Counted from the stretch's first letter, positions 34,722 through 47,405 are shown. The stretch is DNA of 64,000 bases from Euphorbia lathyris (GCF_963576675.1 NC_088918.1:65869001-65933000); one strand, 5' to 3'. The notes: generated by a model not told the origin, from the letters alone. Numbers and translations: made by a program.

Positions 34722-35856
34722 ATGAACCATACTATAAAAATCATTAGGGCGTTCCCTACTCAGCGACGCGCTGCACTTCCTAGACCCGGGTGTAGTGATA
34801 AATGTGCAAGGGTTGCTAGGCTGTCGCCCCGAAGCGGCGCGCCACCCCAAGACCCGGGGGTGGTGTCAAATATGCAAGGGTTGCAGGTAAATAAGCTAGT
34901 CCACGGTAATGGTAGGGGTAGGGGTAAGGGTAGTAGGTTACGCTTTGGGACATGGAACATAGGTTCTTTGACAGGAATATTAGCTGAAATTATAGATGTT
35001 ATGAAGAGGAGGAGAATAAATATAATGTGTCTACAAGAAACCAAGTGGGTTGGAGCCAAGGCTGGAGAGATAGCTCCATGGGGTTATAAGCTTTGGTACT
35101 CAGGAAAGGATAAGGGTAGAAATGGAGTAGGTATTCTTATTGATAAGGAGTATATTGATGATGTAGTAGCGGTGTCTAGGAAGAGCGATAGAATTATGAG
35201 TGTTAAGCTAGTGATAGGGGATGAGGTTGTGAATGTCATTAGTGCATATGCGCCACAAATAGGATTAGATGTCTCTATAAGACAAGCTTTTTGGGAGGAC
35301 TTAGAGGAAGTGGTGCAACATGTTCCTAGGGATGAAAAAATGGTACTGGGGGGTGATCTCAATGGACACGTGGGTTCTAGGCGAGATGGGTTTGAGAGTG
35401 TTCATGGAGGGTATGGTTTTGGAGATAAGAATGAAGCAGTAAATGATATTTTGGAATTCGCATCAGCTTATGACTTGAGTATCATGAACACATGGTTTAT
35501 GAAGAGAACATCCCACTTAGTGACTTATCGGAGTGGCGGTAATGCAAGCCAAATTGACTTCTTCTTAGTAAGGAGTGCTTGGAGAAAGAGTTACATTGAT
35601 TGTAAGGTAATCCCTGGTGAGAGTACGACAACCCAACATAGAGTAGTGGTGCTTGATTTTCGAAGTAGGAAATGTATAAGAAAACAAACACCACAAGTAG
35701 AGACTAAGATTAAGTGGTGGAAATTGCAAGGGGAGAATCAACAAAAATTTGGGGATGAGATGACCAAAAAAGATGTTTGGACTTGTAATATGGATTTAGA
35801 TATAGATTCGGTATGGACTAAGATGGAGCATAGTATAAGGGAAGTAGCGAAGGAAG
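34722..35856 (+). pseudogene. LINE endonuclease domain (APE type)
   Basis: Open from about 34722 up to the Copia insertion at 35857. The endonuclease core begins near residue 75 with FGTWNIGSLTG. It is followed by LQETKWVGAKA (metal-binding Glu), YSGKDKGRNGVGILI, VLGGDLNGHVGSRRDGFE, SIMNTWF and SQIDFFLVR. These are the standard blocks of the endonuclease that nicks target DNA for priming. Related proteins are often mislabelled craniofacial development protein 2-like. The first ATG (34722) lies in leader-like sequence and the true start may be later. The frame is cut by the Copia element and resumes at 47744. Confidence 0.88.
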
Positions 35857-37033
35857 TGTTGAAACACCTTTCCACAAGATTTTGATTTGACAAAATCATT
35901 TAAGTTTAAATCCATGATTAAGAGACAATTAAATTTAAGTGCTTTGATTTACTTGTACTAATCCGTTTGTTCAATATTGAGTATAAACATAAATGCAAAA
36001 GGAAATAAAAATTAAGACAGGACAAAGTCAGCATGAGAACACAGCACAAGCTGAGTGAAGAGCAACTCAGCATAATAGAAGATAAGTCATCTTCAGAACA
36101 ACAGCTTAAGAATGAAGCTGAGTGGAACGGAACTCAGCATAAAAGAAGTCTGCTTCAGAACTAGATCTTGCAGAACGAAGCTGACCATGGAAGCTGAGTG
36201 AAAAAGAACTCAGTATGAGATTTGGTGACAATCAAAGACAATGATTATCGAAGTAAAGCTGAGTGATCTTCAGGACAGCATGAATGATCCGTTAGCTAAA
36301 AGACAAATCCGACAACTGTCTGCACCAATAATTGAAGCCTTGGAATTACGCAAAAGCCAAATTCCGAGATGCATGGGTCAACTGTTCATTGCTATAAGAT
36401 AAACTGCCGCAAGAAGACAAAGCCTGTAGGAAGAAGATAAGCCTGACTTCTGAAGAAATCAGAAAACAAGATTGGCCTGCACATCTGAAGCTGGCCAGAA
36501 GTTTGTCCCCCAAAAGAGCCGTTTTGGATTCAATGGACAAATGAAATTCAAATCATTTGATCCTCAAAATACAACTATAAAAGGACAAGCAATCCTCTTG
36601 GATCATTGCCGATTGATACAGAAAATACAAGTGAGAAAGATACAAATTCAAAACACTCAAAAACAAGAAAGAGATCTTACACCAACTTTCTATTTCTTGT
36701 GTAAATGCTAGATTGATTGTCTGTAATCATCTAAAGTATTCTTTATCTGAAAAAGAACAATCAATTGTAATATTGAGAGTGTTGTGTTGAGTACTCGGTA
36801 TTAAGTACTCAGTGGTAGAGAAATCTAGGTGCTGGGTTGTAGCACTTAGTAGGAGTTGAGTAGACGAATAGAGGAAGGTACTCTTGCATATTCAGCTGCC
36901 TTGTAACCGGTTTGTGCTCTACCTTTAAAGAGCTCAGTATTGGATTCTAAAAGCCCGGAGGAGTCTGGGGACTGGACGTAGGCGGAGAGGCCGAACCAGG
37001 ATAAGTCATACTGAGTAATTTCTAACTCTCTTA

Positions 37034-37089
<56 letters not shown>

Positions 37090-37371
37090 ATGTGTTGCTT
37101 GTTATATTTACTCAGCATATAAACTGTGTAAAGCTGACACTGAGTAAATTAGAGTGCTGAGTTGGAAGCTGACCACAAAAGTGTCAATTCCCAACTCACA
37201 AGTGAAACAGTCTTAGTCAACATCTCACACTAAGATCGGCCAAGCTGACCAAAGCTGAGTTAATAAACTCACTAAAATTATCAAGTCAGCAAGATTAATT
37301 AGCGAAAAAGTTACATTAGTTCCTAACCCCCCCCCCCCCCCTCCCTTGGAACTAATCACACGGGACCAAAA
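35857..37371 (+). repeat. 5' LTR of the Sirevirus-type element
   Basis: 1515 bp, starts TGTTGAAACACCTTTCCACA. It ends GGGACCAAAA where the other LTR has GGACCAACA, so its terminal CA has mutated. It contains an AT/GT microsatellite at 37035-37088 and an 18-base C run near 37327-37341. The words CTCAGC and GCTGAGT recur many times. Confidence 0.92.
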
Positions 37372-37373
37372 AG

Positions 37374-37385
37374 TGGTATCAGAGC
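37374..37385 (+). other. Primer binding site, tRNA-Met type
   Basis: TGGTATCAGAGC two bases after the 5' LTR, complementary to the 3' end of initiator tRNA-Met. Confidence 0.9.
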
Positions 37386-37433
37386 CTAAGCTCACTACTC
37401 AAAGATATAACTATCTTGAGCTGATCCCGATAA

Positions 37434-37934
37434 ATGGCTGAGAACAGCACTCGTTTCCTTCCCGGGAACCAAACAACACAGATACTCCCTGAGGGATTAT
37501 CAATTAGTCGGCATCCCCTATTCTTTGGTTCAAATTATACATTCTGGAAGAATAGGATGAAAAACTTTATTCAAGCCACAAACATGAGTGCATGGCTTGC
37601 AATTGTACAAGGCCCTTACGTGCCATATAAAACTGTTGACAATGAGAAAGTTGTCAAGAGTGAAACTGAGTGGTCAGAAGATGACCTTAGAAAATTACAA
37701 AATAATGCTTCGGCTATCAATATGCTTCACTGTGCTCTAGATGTTGCAGAGTACAATAAAATATCAGGTTGTGAGTCAGCACAGGAGATCTGGAAAAAGC
37801 TTGAAGTAACCTACGAAGGAATAAGCAAGGTCAAGGAATCAAAGGTGAATCAACACATGAGACTGTACGAGCTGTTCGAGATGAATGACAATGAGGACAT
37901 CTCTGGAATGAACGCTAGATTCACCAACATCTAG
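37434..37934 (+). pseudogene. Copia gag, N-terminal part, cut by deletion
   Basis: 167-codon frame starting MAENSTRFLPGNQTTQ. It covers the N-terminal part and most of the UBN2 domain (FFGSNYTFWKNRMKNFI, AQEIWKKLEVTYEG, RLYELFEMND). It ends at MNARFTNI followed by a stop. The related gag at 21580 continues past this point with a further domain and a zinc knuckle, so the sequence here is a deletion joint, not a natural end. No zinc knuckle remains. It might still make a truncated capsid-like protein. Confidence 0.88.
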
Positions 37935-37936
37935 AA

Positions 37937-39314
37937 ATAAGCTAGATGAGCAAGGCAACGTAGTCAGAAATAAAGCCCGACTTGTATCCCAAGGCTATAG
38001 TCAGCAAGAGGGCCTTGACTATGGTGAAACCTTTACACCCGTTGCTAGGTTAGAAGCTATACGTATACTGTGTGCCTATGCTAGTTTTATGAACTTTAAA
38101 TTATATCAAATGGATGTTAAGAGTGCATTTCTTAATGGCTTTATAAACGAAGAGGTATATGTTAGTCAGCCTCCAGGGTTTGAAGATCCAAAATTTCCAA
38201 ACCACGTTTATAAACTCAAAAAGGCCTTATATGGCCTAAAGCAAGCTCCAAGAGCTTGGTATGGGAGGTTGACCAACTTCCTGCTGACCAGGAATTATGT
38301 CAGAGGCAAAGCTGACACAACCTTGTTCATTAAGAAAAAGGGTAAAAATACCCTACTTGCACAAATTTACGTAGATGACATAATTTTTGGTGCTACTGAC
38401 GATTCTATGTGCAAAGAGTTTAGTAAACAGATGCAAACTGAGTTCGAAATGTCTATGATGGGCGAACTCAACTTCTTCCTTGGACTTCAAATCAAGCAAG
38501 GTAAGAATGGCATCTTCATTAGTCAGTCTAAGTACGCCAAAGAAATGCTAAAGAAGTTTGATATGGAAGAATGTAAACCCATATCAACCCCAATGGGTAC
38601 TGACACTGTCCTTTGTGCTGACGAGAAAGGTAAGTCAGTAGACAACAAGTTATATCGAGGTATGATAGGCTCTCTACTTTATCTTACTGCCAGTAGACCT
38701 GACATTCAGTACTCAGTATGTTATTGCGCAAGATACCAAGTTGACCCCAGGGAATCTCACTTAATAGCTGTAAAAAGAATTTTCAGATATTTGCAGAGCT
38801 CAGTTAATGCAGGTTTGTGGTATCCAAATACAAGTGACTTCACACTGATTGGATACACTGATGCTGACTATGGATGAGATAAGCTAGAACGAAAAGCACT
38901 TCAGGAGGATGTCATTTCCTAGGAAGCTGTCTGGTTTCATGGTTTAGTAAGAAGCAGTCATCAGTGGCCTTGTCTACAACTGAAGCTGAGTACATTGCTG
39001 CTGGAAGCTGTGTGGCCCAAGTCCTATGGATTAAGCAACAGCTTGAGGATTATGGTGTCAAAACAGAAACAATAGAGGTCAAATGTGGCAACAAGAGTGC
39101 CATTGACTTATCTAAGAATCCAATCCAACACAGCAGGATGAAGCATGTCAGCATAAGGCATCACTTCATCAGAGATCATGTACTCAAGGGTGAGATCAAG
39201 TTGACCTACGTATCAACAAATGAACTACTTGAGGATATCTTCACGAAGCCCTTGGCTCGTGAGCAATTTAACATATTAAGGGAAGCTATCGGTATGTCTA
39301 ATCCTCTTCAATAA
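37937..39314 (+). pseudogene. Copia reverse transcriptase and RNase H remnant
   Basis: Begins abruptly inside the reverse transcriptase. Visible blocks include [33 protein letters not shown] (catalytic Asp pair) and FFLGLQI. RNase H follows, with the DAD motif near 38865 and STTEAEYIA at 38970. A TGA and a one-base loss near 38874-38900 break the frame between the two domains. The end matches the usual Copia tail (FTKPLAREQF). Protease, integrase and the first part of the reverse transcriptase are absent. The protein cannot be made whole from this copy. Confidence 0.92.
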
Positions 39315-39711
39315 TTCTATGTGCTTAATTGAATGTTGAGTGATTACCATGCTGAATGATTTGTGCTAAATTAGTAACTGTTGCATGCTAAGTCAAAAAT
39401 GACATGAAATCACCCTATGCTGAGTAGACATACATGTTGAGTGATTATCCTTAGCTAAGTTACTAAGCTCACAAACAACTATCCTACGTAAAACTGACTA
39501 CTCAGAATCTCAAACGTATGGCATTCTTAATGCTGAGTAAAACTCAATTAAACATTAAATGCATACACACGTATTAAATAGCCACCTAAGATAACGTAAG
39601 CAATAATTAGAAAACCCATGCGCCGAACGTGTCATAAATGCCAGAATCTCTGTCGGTTGATCATCTCGAGGTAAAACGGCTAGTTCAATGAATATGATCA
39701 ATTCGAACCTC
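39315..39711. other. Spacer between pol and the envelope-like ORF
   Basis: About 400 bp rich in GCTGAGT/ACTCAGC words, without an ORF. Its end carries the TATA-like box described next. Confidence 0.6.
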
Positions 39712-39719
39712 TATAAATA
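39712..39719 (+). promoter_or_regulatory. TATA-like box before the envelope-like ORF
   Basis: CTCTATAAATAG is a textbook plant TATA element. It lies 107 bp before the likely ATG at 39819 and is followed by an AC/T-rich leader without upstream ATGs. It could drive a separate mRNA for the extra ORF. Function is inferred from position only. Confidence 0.5.
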
Positions 39720-39818
39720 GTGGAAGAATTCCCACTTAGAACTCTTTACACTCAAAATTCTTGGCAAATTGATTCTCATCTCTCTCACTCCCAAAATCCT
39801 CTCAAAGAATTCGTAATC

Positions 39819-41036
39819 ATGTCGAATTCCCAAAATCTCTCCGGTGGTGGTTACGACGACGACCACACCGATGAAAACCCTAAGTGTCCTCCTCAGCAGG
39901 AGTATAGCGAGACTCCCACTAAAGAACAGGTTCAGCATGACCAAACTCCAAACAAGAACCCTAAAACTGACCTCGCAACCTCTTCAAAGAAGAAGAAGAA
40001 AAAGAAGGACAAGCAGCCCAATGAAAAATTCTTTGTTAAAGTTTACCCGAGCGTAAAGAATCATGAGGTTCTTCGATGTCGATGGTTCTCTCCGAGCTTC
40101 ATAACGGCTGAGCAACCGTTCTGCGAATGGATTGAGAAAAATGAATGGGATGGACTCTTTTCTCTTCCTGGTAGAACCTACCCTAGGTTAGTACGGGAAT
40201 TTTACTCCAACCTCTGTGCTGACAGAAAGGATGCTGACCATCTGGTAACTCACGTCAAAGGTAAGAAGATAACGATTACCCCATCCTATCTCGCAACCTT
40301 ACTAAATCTGCCAAACATCGGAACGAAATTCAGGACTACTAAGGAAAAACTTGACCACATTGCAACGTTCTGTAAACTAGCGAATCACAAAGGAGAAATA
40401 CCCAGTACATGCATGGGTCAAAATCAAAAGATGGCTCACTATCTCCTGACTAACTTCATCTTCCCAAAAATCAACTCAGCATCATCAGCTTTAAACTTCG
40501 AGCAGTGCTTCATTTGGCACATGCTGACCTACAACCCTCTCAATATGCCCGTATTTCTGGTAGGAGCACTTCAACGGAGTACTATCAAGCTTAGGCTGGG
40601 TTCTCTTATTACCAGAATCCTCGAAGATCATCAAATCGACCTGATTAATGAAACGGAAACCTGGGGAACTGAAATCACGGCAGCATTGTTGTTTGGGTTA
40701 GTATATGACCAACCCATCAAGCCCAAGAAGGGAAAAGGGGTCATCGAGGAAATTGAGGAGGAAGTTGATGATGAGCAACCTCAGGAAGAGAACATCGTCA
40801 TAGCTGAACTTGCTGGCCAAACCAAGCGAGAGAAGAAACAGAAAGCAATCCAAACCAACTCAAAAGATGTTGATGCTGTTCCAAAGAAAATCTGGTTTGT
40901 CTCGAAGGGGAAGAAAGTTGATGTTGAGCAGGGTAAGTTAGCAGAGAAAAGAAAGAGGCAAGATGAGCCTGATGAACTGGAAAGTGAGGAAACCCCTCTG
41001 AAGAAGAAAAAGAAAATTTTTGATCCAAGTCCAATT
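39819..41036 (+). pseudogene. Envelope-like ORF of the Sirevirus-type element, N-terminal part
   Basis: The first ATG is at 39819 (MSNSQNLSGG). The frame is open 99 bases upstream but has no ATG there and reaches the TATA-like box. The first 70 residues are hydrophilic, with a run of seven lysines. A folded core of about 200 residues follows (PFCEWIEKNEWDGLF, RLVREFYSNLC, ITITPSYLATLLNLP, MPVFLVGAL). This core resembles the domain labelled putative plant transposon protein in many plant genomes. Then comes an acidic stretch and a Lys-rich linker. No signal peptide or clear membrane segment is visible, so the envelope name reflects position, not proven function. Interrupted at 41037 by a solo LTR. 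Confidence 0.75.
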
Positions 41037-43234
41037 TGTCACACCCGACCCAAAACGGCATCGGGTATGAAAAGAAAACAGGATAACAATCTACGAATTC
41101 GGCTCTTCAATCTTTAACTAGTTCAATTCTTAATTTAACTTTCTTCTAGATAAAAATTTATTCGGACTACCTAAAATTTTATTTATTATTTGGCTTGAAC
41201 TTGATAATTCTATCAAGCTTCCTACGTATCCCGAACGTTATAAATCTTTAAATCGGGAATCAAAGCCACGTAGTTCTACCTATTTAGGTAGTTTTCTTAA
41301 TTTAGGTGGTTCTTTTTAATTGTTCACATCTTGTTTGTTTGACTCAATAATCATTTAATCGTATATTTCACTTCATAACTGTACAAGTTTATTTTTCACA
41401 ATACAATTATTGAGCATAACTAATATTTAGTATCTCTAATATATTCTATATACGAATATATTATCGAATCCGACAATATAAATTTTTAACCTTGAAAATC
41501 ATATTGTCAAATGAAATGAAATCACAATAAATCAACTCACAATTCACAAATAAATATCGATGTCTTCGAATTAACATTTTTATCAAATAACCCGTAATCA
41601 AATAAATTGTTTATAAAATCTGACTCATAATCAAATAACTCTTTATTAAATGAGTTCAAAACCAATAAACGGGTTATCAAACCAATTTGTAACCAAATAA
41701 ACGTTTTACCAAATCAAATTCATAATCAAACAAACGGTTTAACAAACCAAATTCGTAATATCAACAAACTTAACATGATATCCATCCTAGAGTTTCTCCC
41801 CTTACGTATCAATCCCCACAATAGAACCGAGATATCTCATAATTTTGCCTAACCCGCATGGTCTTACTCAACACTTCTTTACCATACCCGATAGGTCTTT
41901 CAACTGTGTACACAGGCCATGTCCCTCACTGAACATGGACTTCAAATATAAAACCACCGGTCCGGATTACTCTAGATGGATATATAAAATCATTATCATA
42001 ATATTCTCAATTGAATATTCTCAATCCAAAAACCATTCACATCGAGTTAATTTTCTTAAATCCAATAAAGTTAATACCACAAATATGAAATTATACTTCA
42101 AATTCATTATTAAATAATTTAAATAATATATTTCCATAAAAATCATAAGTTTACAATTCCAAGGATTTAAATCACTCAAATATATATAAACTTAAATAGA
42201 TTTTAAGTTAATTACTTTCATAACTTATTTTTATCCGGAATAGCTATGTGTAATACTAAACCGGTATAAATATTTTAAACCGAATATATCGTTAGACTCG
42301 TTACGGTGTCATAAATCTATATATATATATTCTACTATTTTTCTTTATACCGACTCTAATTGGCTGGCAAATATCGGTATTAGTCCTTTTAATTTATAAC
42401 TTATTTTAATTCGATAAATTAACATCACTTAATTATTATATAAAACTAAATTTTGCATCAAATACTTTTATCAGACCATTTACGTCTGTCACCGAAATGT
42501 AATCTGTAACACTAAACTAGTATCGTTAATTCTGACCGAAAGTTCAGTTAGACTCGTGACACTACTAAGAATCTATCCGTATATCCGTATAGATTCCAAA
42601 TATTATTCAAAGTATTATATTAACTTTTATATTCAAATTATTGTACTAACTTTTATATTACGACTCAAATGGATAAATATTTGGTATGAGTCATTTTTAA
42701 TTTATAACTTATTTAAACTCTAAAGATTAAAATGCTTAATTATATTTTATTGATAGAATTTGAAATAATTAACATATTTCTATTGGATTATTTTCGTTCA
42801 GTTAGATAGAAATTCTAAACCGACTTACTTAGTTTCAACTGGTCATACTTTAATCGATTATACTTTTAAATTCGTAACGTTGCTAAAAGCCCATTAATAC
42901 CGAATTTCACGTTAATAAATCTAAAGAACAACTAGTCTAAAATTTATATGTATTATCTATAGCCGATAAATTATTAATCATAAATCTAAATCTGTTAAAA
43001 TTGAACAAAATTACCGAAATTAAACTTATCAAAATCATACCTATAACATTTTAAAAATAACTCAAGTCTAAAATATCATTACCGAAATATCGTCGCCAAA
43101 ATGTCATTTCGGTCTCCGTTGCCGGTCGCCAAAACTTCATAAGCTTCGTTACTCTTGCTCATTAAGAATTTTAAGAAAAATAAAACTTCATTTCTTAAGT
43201 AAATCAATTTAAAGAAAATCAATTTGAAACCATA

Positions 43235-43275
<41 letters not shown>

Positions 43276-43980
43276 AAAGAAAATCAATTTCTTAAGTAAA
43301 TCACTTCTTTGTAAAAAGCACAAAATTCATTTCTCCCAGAAAACCATTTCTTTAAAAGTTCCTTTCTTTTTATAAAACTTCAAATATTCTGAAATAGAAA
43401 TCCATTTTTTTTTAGAGCCTTCATCCTTTTCCCTTTTTGACACTTTGCATACACATGTTAAAATATAAAGCAACTTTCTTTCTTTTCTTGACACTTGACA
43501 TGCTAGATTATTTATAATTTTTATAGATATCATAAATTGATTTTGAATAAAAAAATTCACAAACTTAACAAATGGCATGAATTTTTCATGCAAAATTTAC
43601 ATGTGTCAAATATGTAAATATTCTAAGTAACACATGTGATGTACATTACATGCAATTTGACACTTTTCAATGTAAACATTTGAATTTATAATAATAATAA
43701 AAATAATACAATTATTCTTTTAATTCTTTTATTCTACATATCTTTTTTTTTTACAAAAAAAAAACGTAAATGACCATAACAAGACACAATTATATATTAT
43801 TATTTAGAAAAATATCAAGTAAGGTACTCTAATTTATAATGTTTTATAAAACTTGCTCATAATTATTAATTTATGATTAAAAACATTAAATTAAACCCAA
43901 TAATATACTTAAATTCATAATTAATTAACAATCTATATTTTTTTAAATAAATATTAATTTTTTTTGACACGGACGTGACA
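41037..43980. mobile_element. Solo LTR, 2.94 kb, in the envelope-like ORF
   Basis: Starts TGTCACACCCGACCC and ends GACACGGACGTGACA, with a perfect 5-bp duplication CAATT (41032-41036, 43981-43985). It has no coding region. The LTR at 53232-54631 shares the words CTTGATA, ATCAAGCTTCC(T/C)ACGTATCC and AATCAAAGCCACGTAGTTCT in the same order, so both belong to one family. TGT(C/A)ACA(C/T)CC starts are common in plant Gypsy (Tekay/Del-like) LTRs. It contains an AT microsatellite at about 43240-43271. Confidence 0.88.
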
Positions 43981-43985
43981 CAATT

Positions 43986-45631
43986 GATGCTGTCCCTCTT
44001 GGCTTTGAAGTTCCTGATGATTCTCACTTCGTGAGAAGCCAAAAGATTGACCTTGAGCAAATCCCTGCTGACTAAGAAGCAGAAGAACTAAGAAACAATG
44101 CAGATCAGCATGATAATGATGAGGATGTTGAGCAACATCAAGAAGATAATATTGTACAAGAACAAACAGTAAATGTTGAGCAAGTTGAAAATCCAACTGT
44201 CGATGCTGAGCCCACAGAGAAAGACTTAGTCGGGGAAGATCTCCATATTGACCTAGGGGTCAACTCACCTTCTGCATCTCCTGATTCCATTCCTGCTGAC
44301 CCTTCTCCTCCAAAGACCAAAAAGTTGAAAAGGCTTAAGAAGAAGGCCTATAAATCTCCAGTCATTGACCTCCTGGATGATTCGCCTCTGAGGGATCCAA
44401 TACTGACCTCACGGATCTACAATTTAAGTTCTTCTCAAAGAATACTGCGTCCTCTACACAGGAAAAACAAGCCTCTGTTACTCATGTTGAGCAACACGCC
44501 AAGACTCCAGAAAATCCAATCAATGCCGAGCAACAGCTCGAAGTCCTAGCTGCTCAAGGAAACCAGCAAGCTAAGGAAAATCCTGCTCAACCTGAGGTGC
44601 CTCTTCCTGCTCCAGCTCAAGTCAATGTTGAGCAGGTAAATATCTCTGCAGATCCACTTCCTTCTCATCCTATATCACAGAATGTTGAGCAGTCAGTTCC
44701 TGCTGCTAATCAAAACCAACGTTAAGCTGACCCCGCCGATCCCACCAGAATTCCAGCCACTGAGCAAAGTCCTGAGGCACAATATGCCTATCTTCATGCT
44801 ACTGAGTCTGGACGTCGCATTATAGACTCCGCTCAAACTCTTCTCCAGGACTTACACTCTTCTCATGCCAACCATGCTGGGTCTGCAAATGCTGAGTCAC
44901 AAGAATTCTCGTCTGTCACTCAGCTTCTCAATGAGATCAAAAATCTCAAAGATCTAGTAAGTGTCATGACCACGGTCCAAGCACAGCAACTCAAGCAAGA
45001 ATCATTTGTCAAGCTGGCCGAACTGCAATTGATGATGGTAAATCATATGAATTCACTTCAGGGTCAAATCAATTCTCTATCTGCAGTCAACATGGGCTAT
45101 GCTACCTCTGCTGAGTTAAGTCACTATTTTACCAAGCTAACTTCTGAGCTGACTGGCACTCGAGAACTTCTCTCCTCAACTTCCCAATGTTCGATGGATG
45201 AGATCAGCGAAGCTGTCCGTCTTCTAAACCTGAGTAAAGAGGAAATGGAAACTGACTTGGTCAAAACCAATACTATCCTACAAACTACTCAAAGCTTATT
45301 TAGACATGTGCGTCACACAAACGCTCAGCGTGAAATTTACGACAAGGTTGTGCTTAAAATGTACCATCAATCTTATGCCCAGCTAACTGACGCAATATCA
45401 TGGCTAAGTAAATCACAAGAATACATACTCAGCATGATCAGCGCATTTGTTCGAATCCCCGGTCCAGTTCTGGATGATGGAGTCCCAGTGTTTGATGGGT
45501 TAAATGAAAGCACGCAACATCTCAAGGCGTATTCGGTCAAGCTGACTCGTGCTGCTCTCAATGAAACCTTCATCCCACCTCCGCCTGATGGTGGCAAAAC
45601 GGGGGAGAAAGAACAAGCTGATGAAACTTAG
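43986..45631 (+). pseudogene. Envelope-like ORF, C-terminal part
   Basis: Continues the same frame as the N-terminal part after the solo LTR. A TAA interrupts it near 44072, and frames shift between about 44400 and 44960. First half: acidic and repetitive, rich in Glu/Gln/Val/Pro (many VEQ and AEQ words). From 44966 an open 221-codon frame encodes a mostly helical, coiled-coil-like end (QAQQLKQESFVKLAELQLMM, LTSELTGTRELL) finishing with a Pro-rich tail. The overall plan, basic N terminus, folded core and long helical C terminus, fits the extra ORF of Sireviruses. Confidence 0.7.
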
Positions 45632-46210
45632 CCAAAGGCAGGAGAAACTTCAGGTAGTCAGCCACAAAGGAAAAACAAAGGCAAAGGGATAGCTCAAGTC
45701 AATAGAAAATAGATTAGCTTTAAGAAATTGACTTGTGTATTGTGTATGTTGACCATTTATATCATCTTAAGCATCTGTTCATTCAAATTGCCTTATTCAT
45801 AAGTGATGCTTACTATTATACTATATGTTGATCTGTCTAAAATTGAACAAACAAATAAAATCAAATTAAAAATATACTCAATACACATTAAACTCTGATA
45901 CATCCACACATAAACTCTGATACCAAAACTATTCATATATCAAACTGATTAAACATTGAACTCTTCTGAAAGTTGACCTAGGCTCATCTGAATTAGATCT
46001 TAGAAGGTCTAGAATTGCACTAAGTCAGTATAAACATGTCTTCCCTTATTACTCAGTTAAATCTTAGAAGGTTTAGAGTTAAGTTAAGACAATATATGCA
46101 ACCCTTACGGGGGAGTAATTTCAGAAGAATAAAAAGTAATTCAATCATGGGGAATTTCAATACTGAGTTCCATAAATTAAATATTTTTCCAACATCAAAA
46201 TGAGGGAGTT
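45632..46210. other. 3' untranslated part and polypurine tract of the Sirevirus-type element
   Basis: Non-coding. Ends with AAAATGAGGGAGTT directly before the 3' LTR, the polypurine tract used to start plus-strand DNA. Confidence 0.75.
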
Positions 46211-47405
46211 TGTTGAAACACTTTTCCACAAGATTTTGATTTGACAAAATCATTTAAGTTTAAATCCATGATTAAGAGACAATTAAATTTAAGTGCTTTG
46301 ATTTAATTGTACTAATCTGTTTGTTCAATATTGAGTATAAACATAAATGCAAAAGGAAATAAAAATTAAGACAGGACAAAGTCAGCATGAGAACACAGCA
46401 CAAGCTGAGTGAAGAGCAACTCAGCATAATAGAAGATAAGTCATCTTCAGAACAACAGCTTAAGAATGAAGCTGATCAAAGAAGCTGAGTGGAACGGAAC
46501 TCAGTATAAAAGAAGTCTGCTTCAGAACTAGATCTTGCAGAACGAAGCTGACCATGGAAGCTGAGTGAAAAAGAACTCAGTATGAGATTTGGTGACAATC
46601 AAAGACAATGACTATCGAAGTAAAGCTGAGTGATCTTCAGGACAGCATGAATGATCCGTTAGCTAAAAGACAAATCCGACAACTGTCTACACCAATAATT
46701 GAAGCCTTGGAATTACGCAAAAGCCAAATTCCGAGATGCATGGGTCAACTGTTCATTGCTATAAGACAAACTACTGCAAGAAGACAAAGCCTGTAGGAAG
46801 AAGACAAGCCTGACTTCTGAAGAAATCAGAAAACAAGATTGGCCTGCACATCTGAAGCTGACCAGAAGTTTGTCCCCCAAAAGAGCCGTTTTGGATTCAA
46901 CGGACAAATCAAATTCAAATCATTTGATCCTCAAAATACAACTATAAAAGGACAAGCAATCCTCTTGGATCATTGCCGATTGATACAGAAAATACAAGTG
47001 AGAAAGATACAAATTCAAAGCACTCAAAAACAAGAAAGAGATCTTACACCAAATTTCTATTCCTTGTGTAAATGCTAGATTGATTGTCTGTAATCATCTA
47101 AAGTGTTCTTTATCTGAAAAAGAACAAGCTTGTTTTCAATTGTAATATTGAGAGTGTTGTGCTGAGTACTCAGTATTAAGTACTCAGTGGTAGAGAAATC
47201 TAGGTGCTGGGTTGTAGCACTTAGTAGGAGTTGAGTAGACGAATAGAGGAAGGTACTCTTGCATATTCAACTGCCTTGTAACCGGTTTGTGCTCTACCTT
47301 TAAAGAGCTCAGTATTGGATTCTAAAAGCCCGGAGGAGTCTGGGGACTGGACGTAGGCGGAGAGGCCGAATCAGGATAAGTCATACTGAGTAATTTCTAA
47401 CTCTC

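Noticed and set aside
36846..37118. ORF with a run of Thr-His
   Set aside because: It is the AT/GT microsatellite of the 5' LTR read on the minus strand.
39720..41117. Host nuclear protein gene with a Lys-rich N terminus
   Set aside because: It lies between pol and the 3' LTR of an LTR element, in the place of the Sirevirus extra ORF. The apparent start at 39720 is not ATG, and the last 27 codons are solo-LTR sequence.
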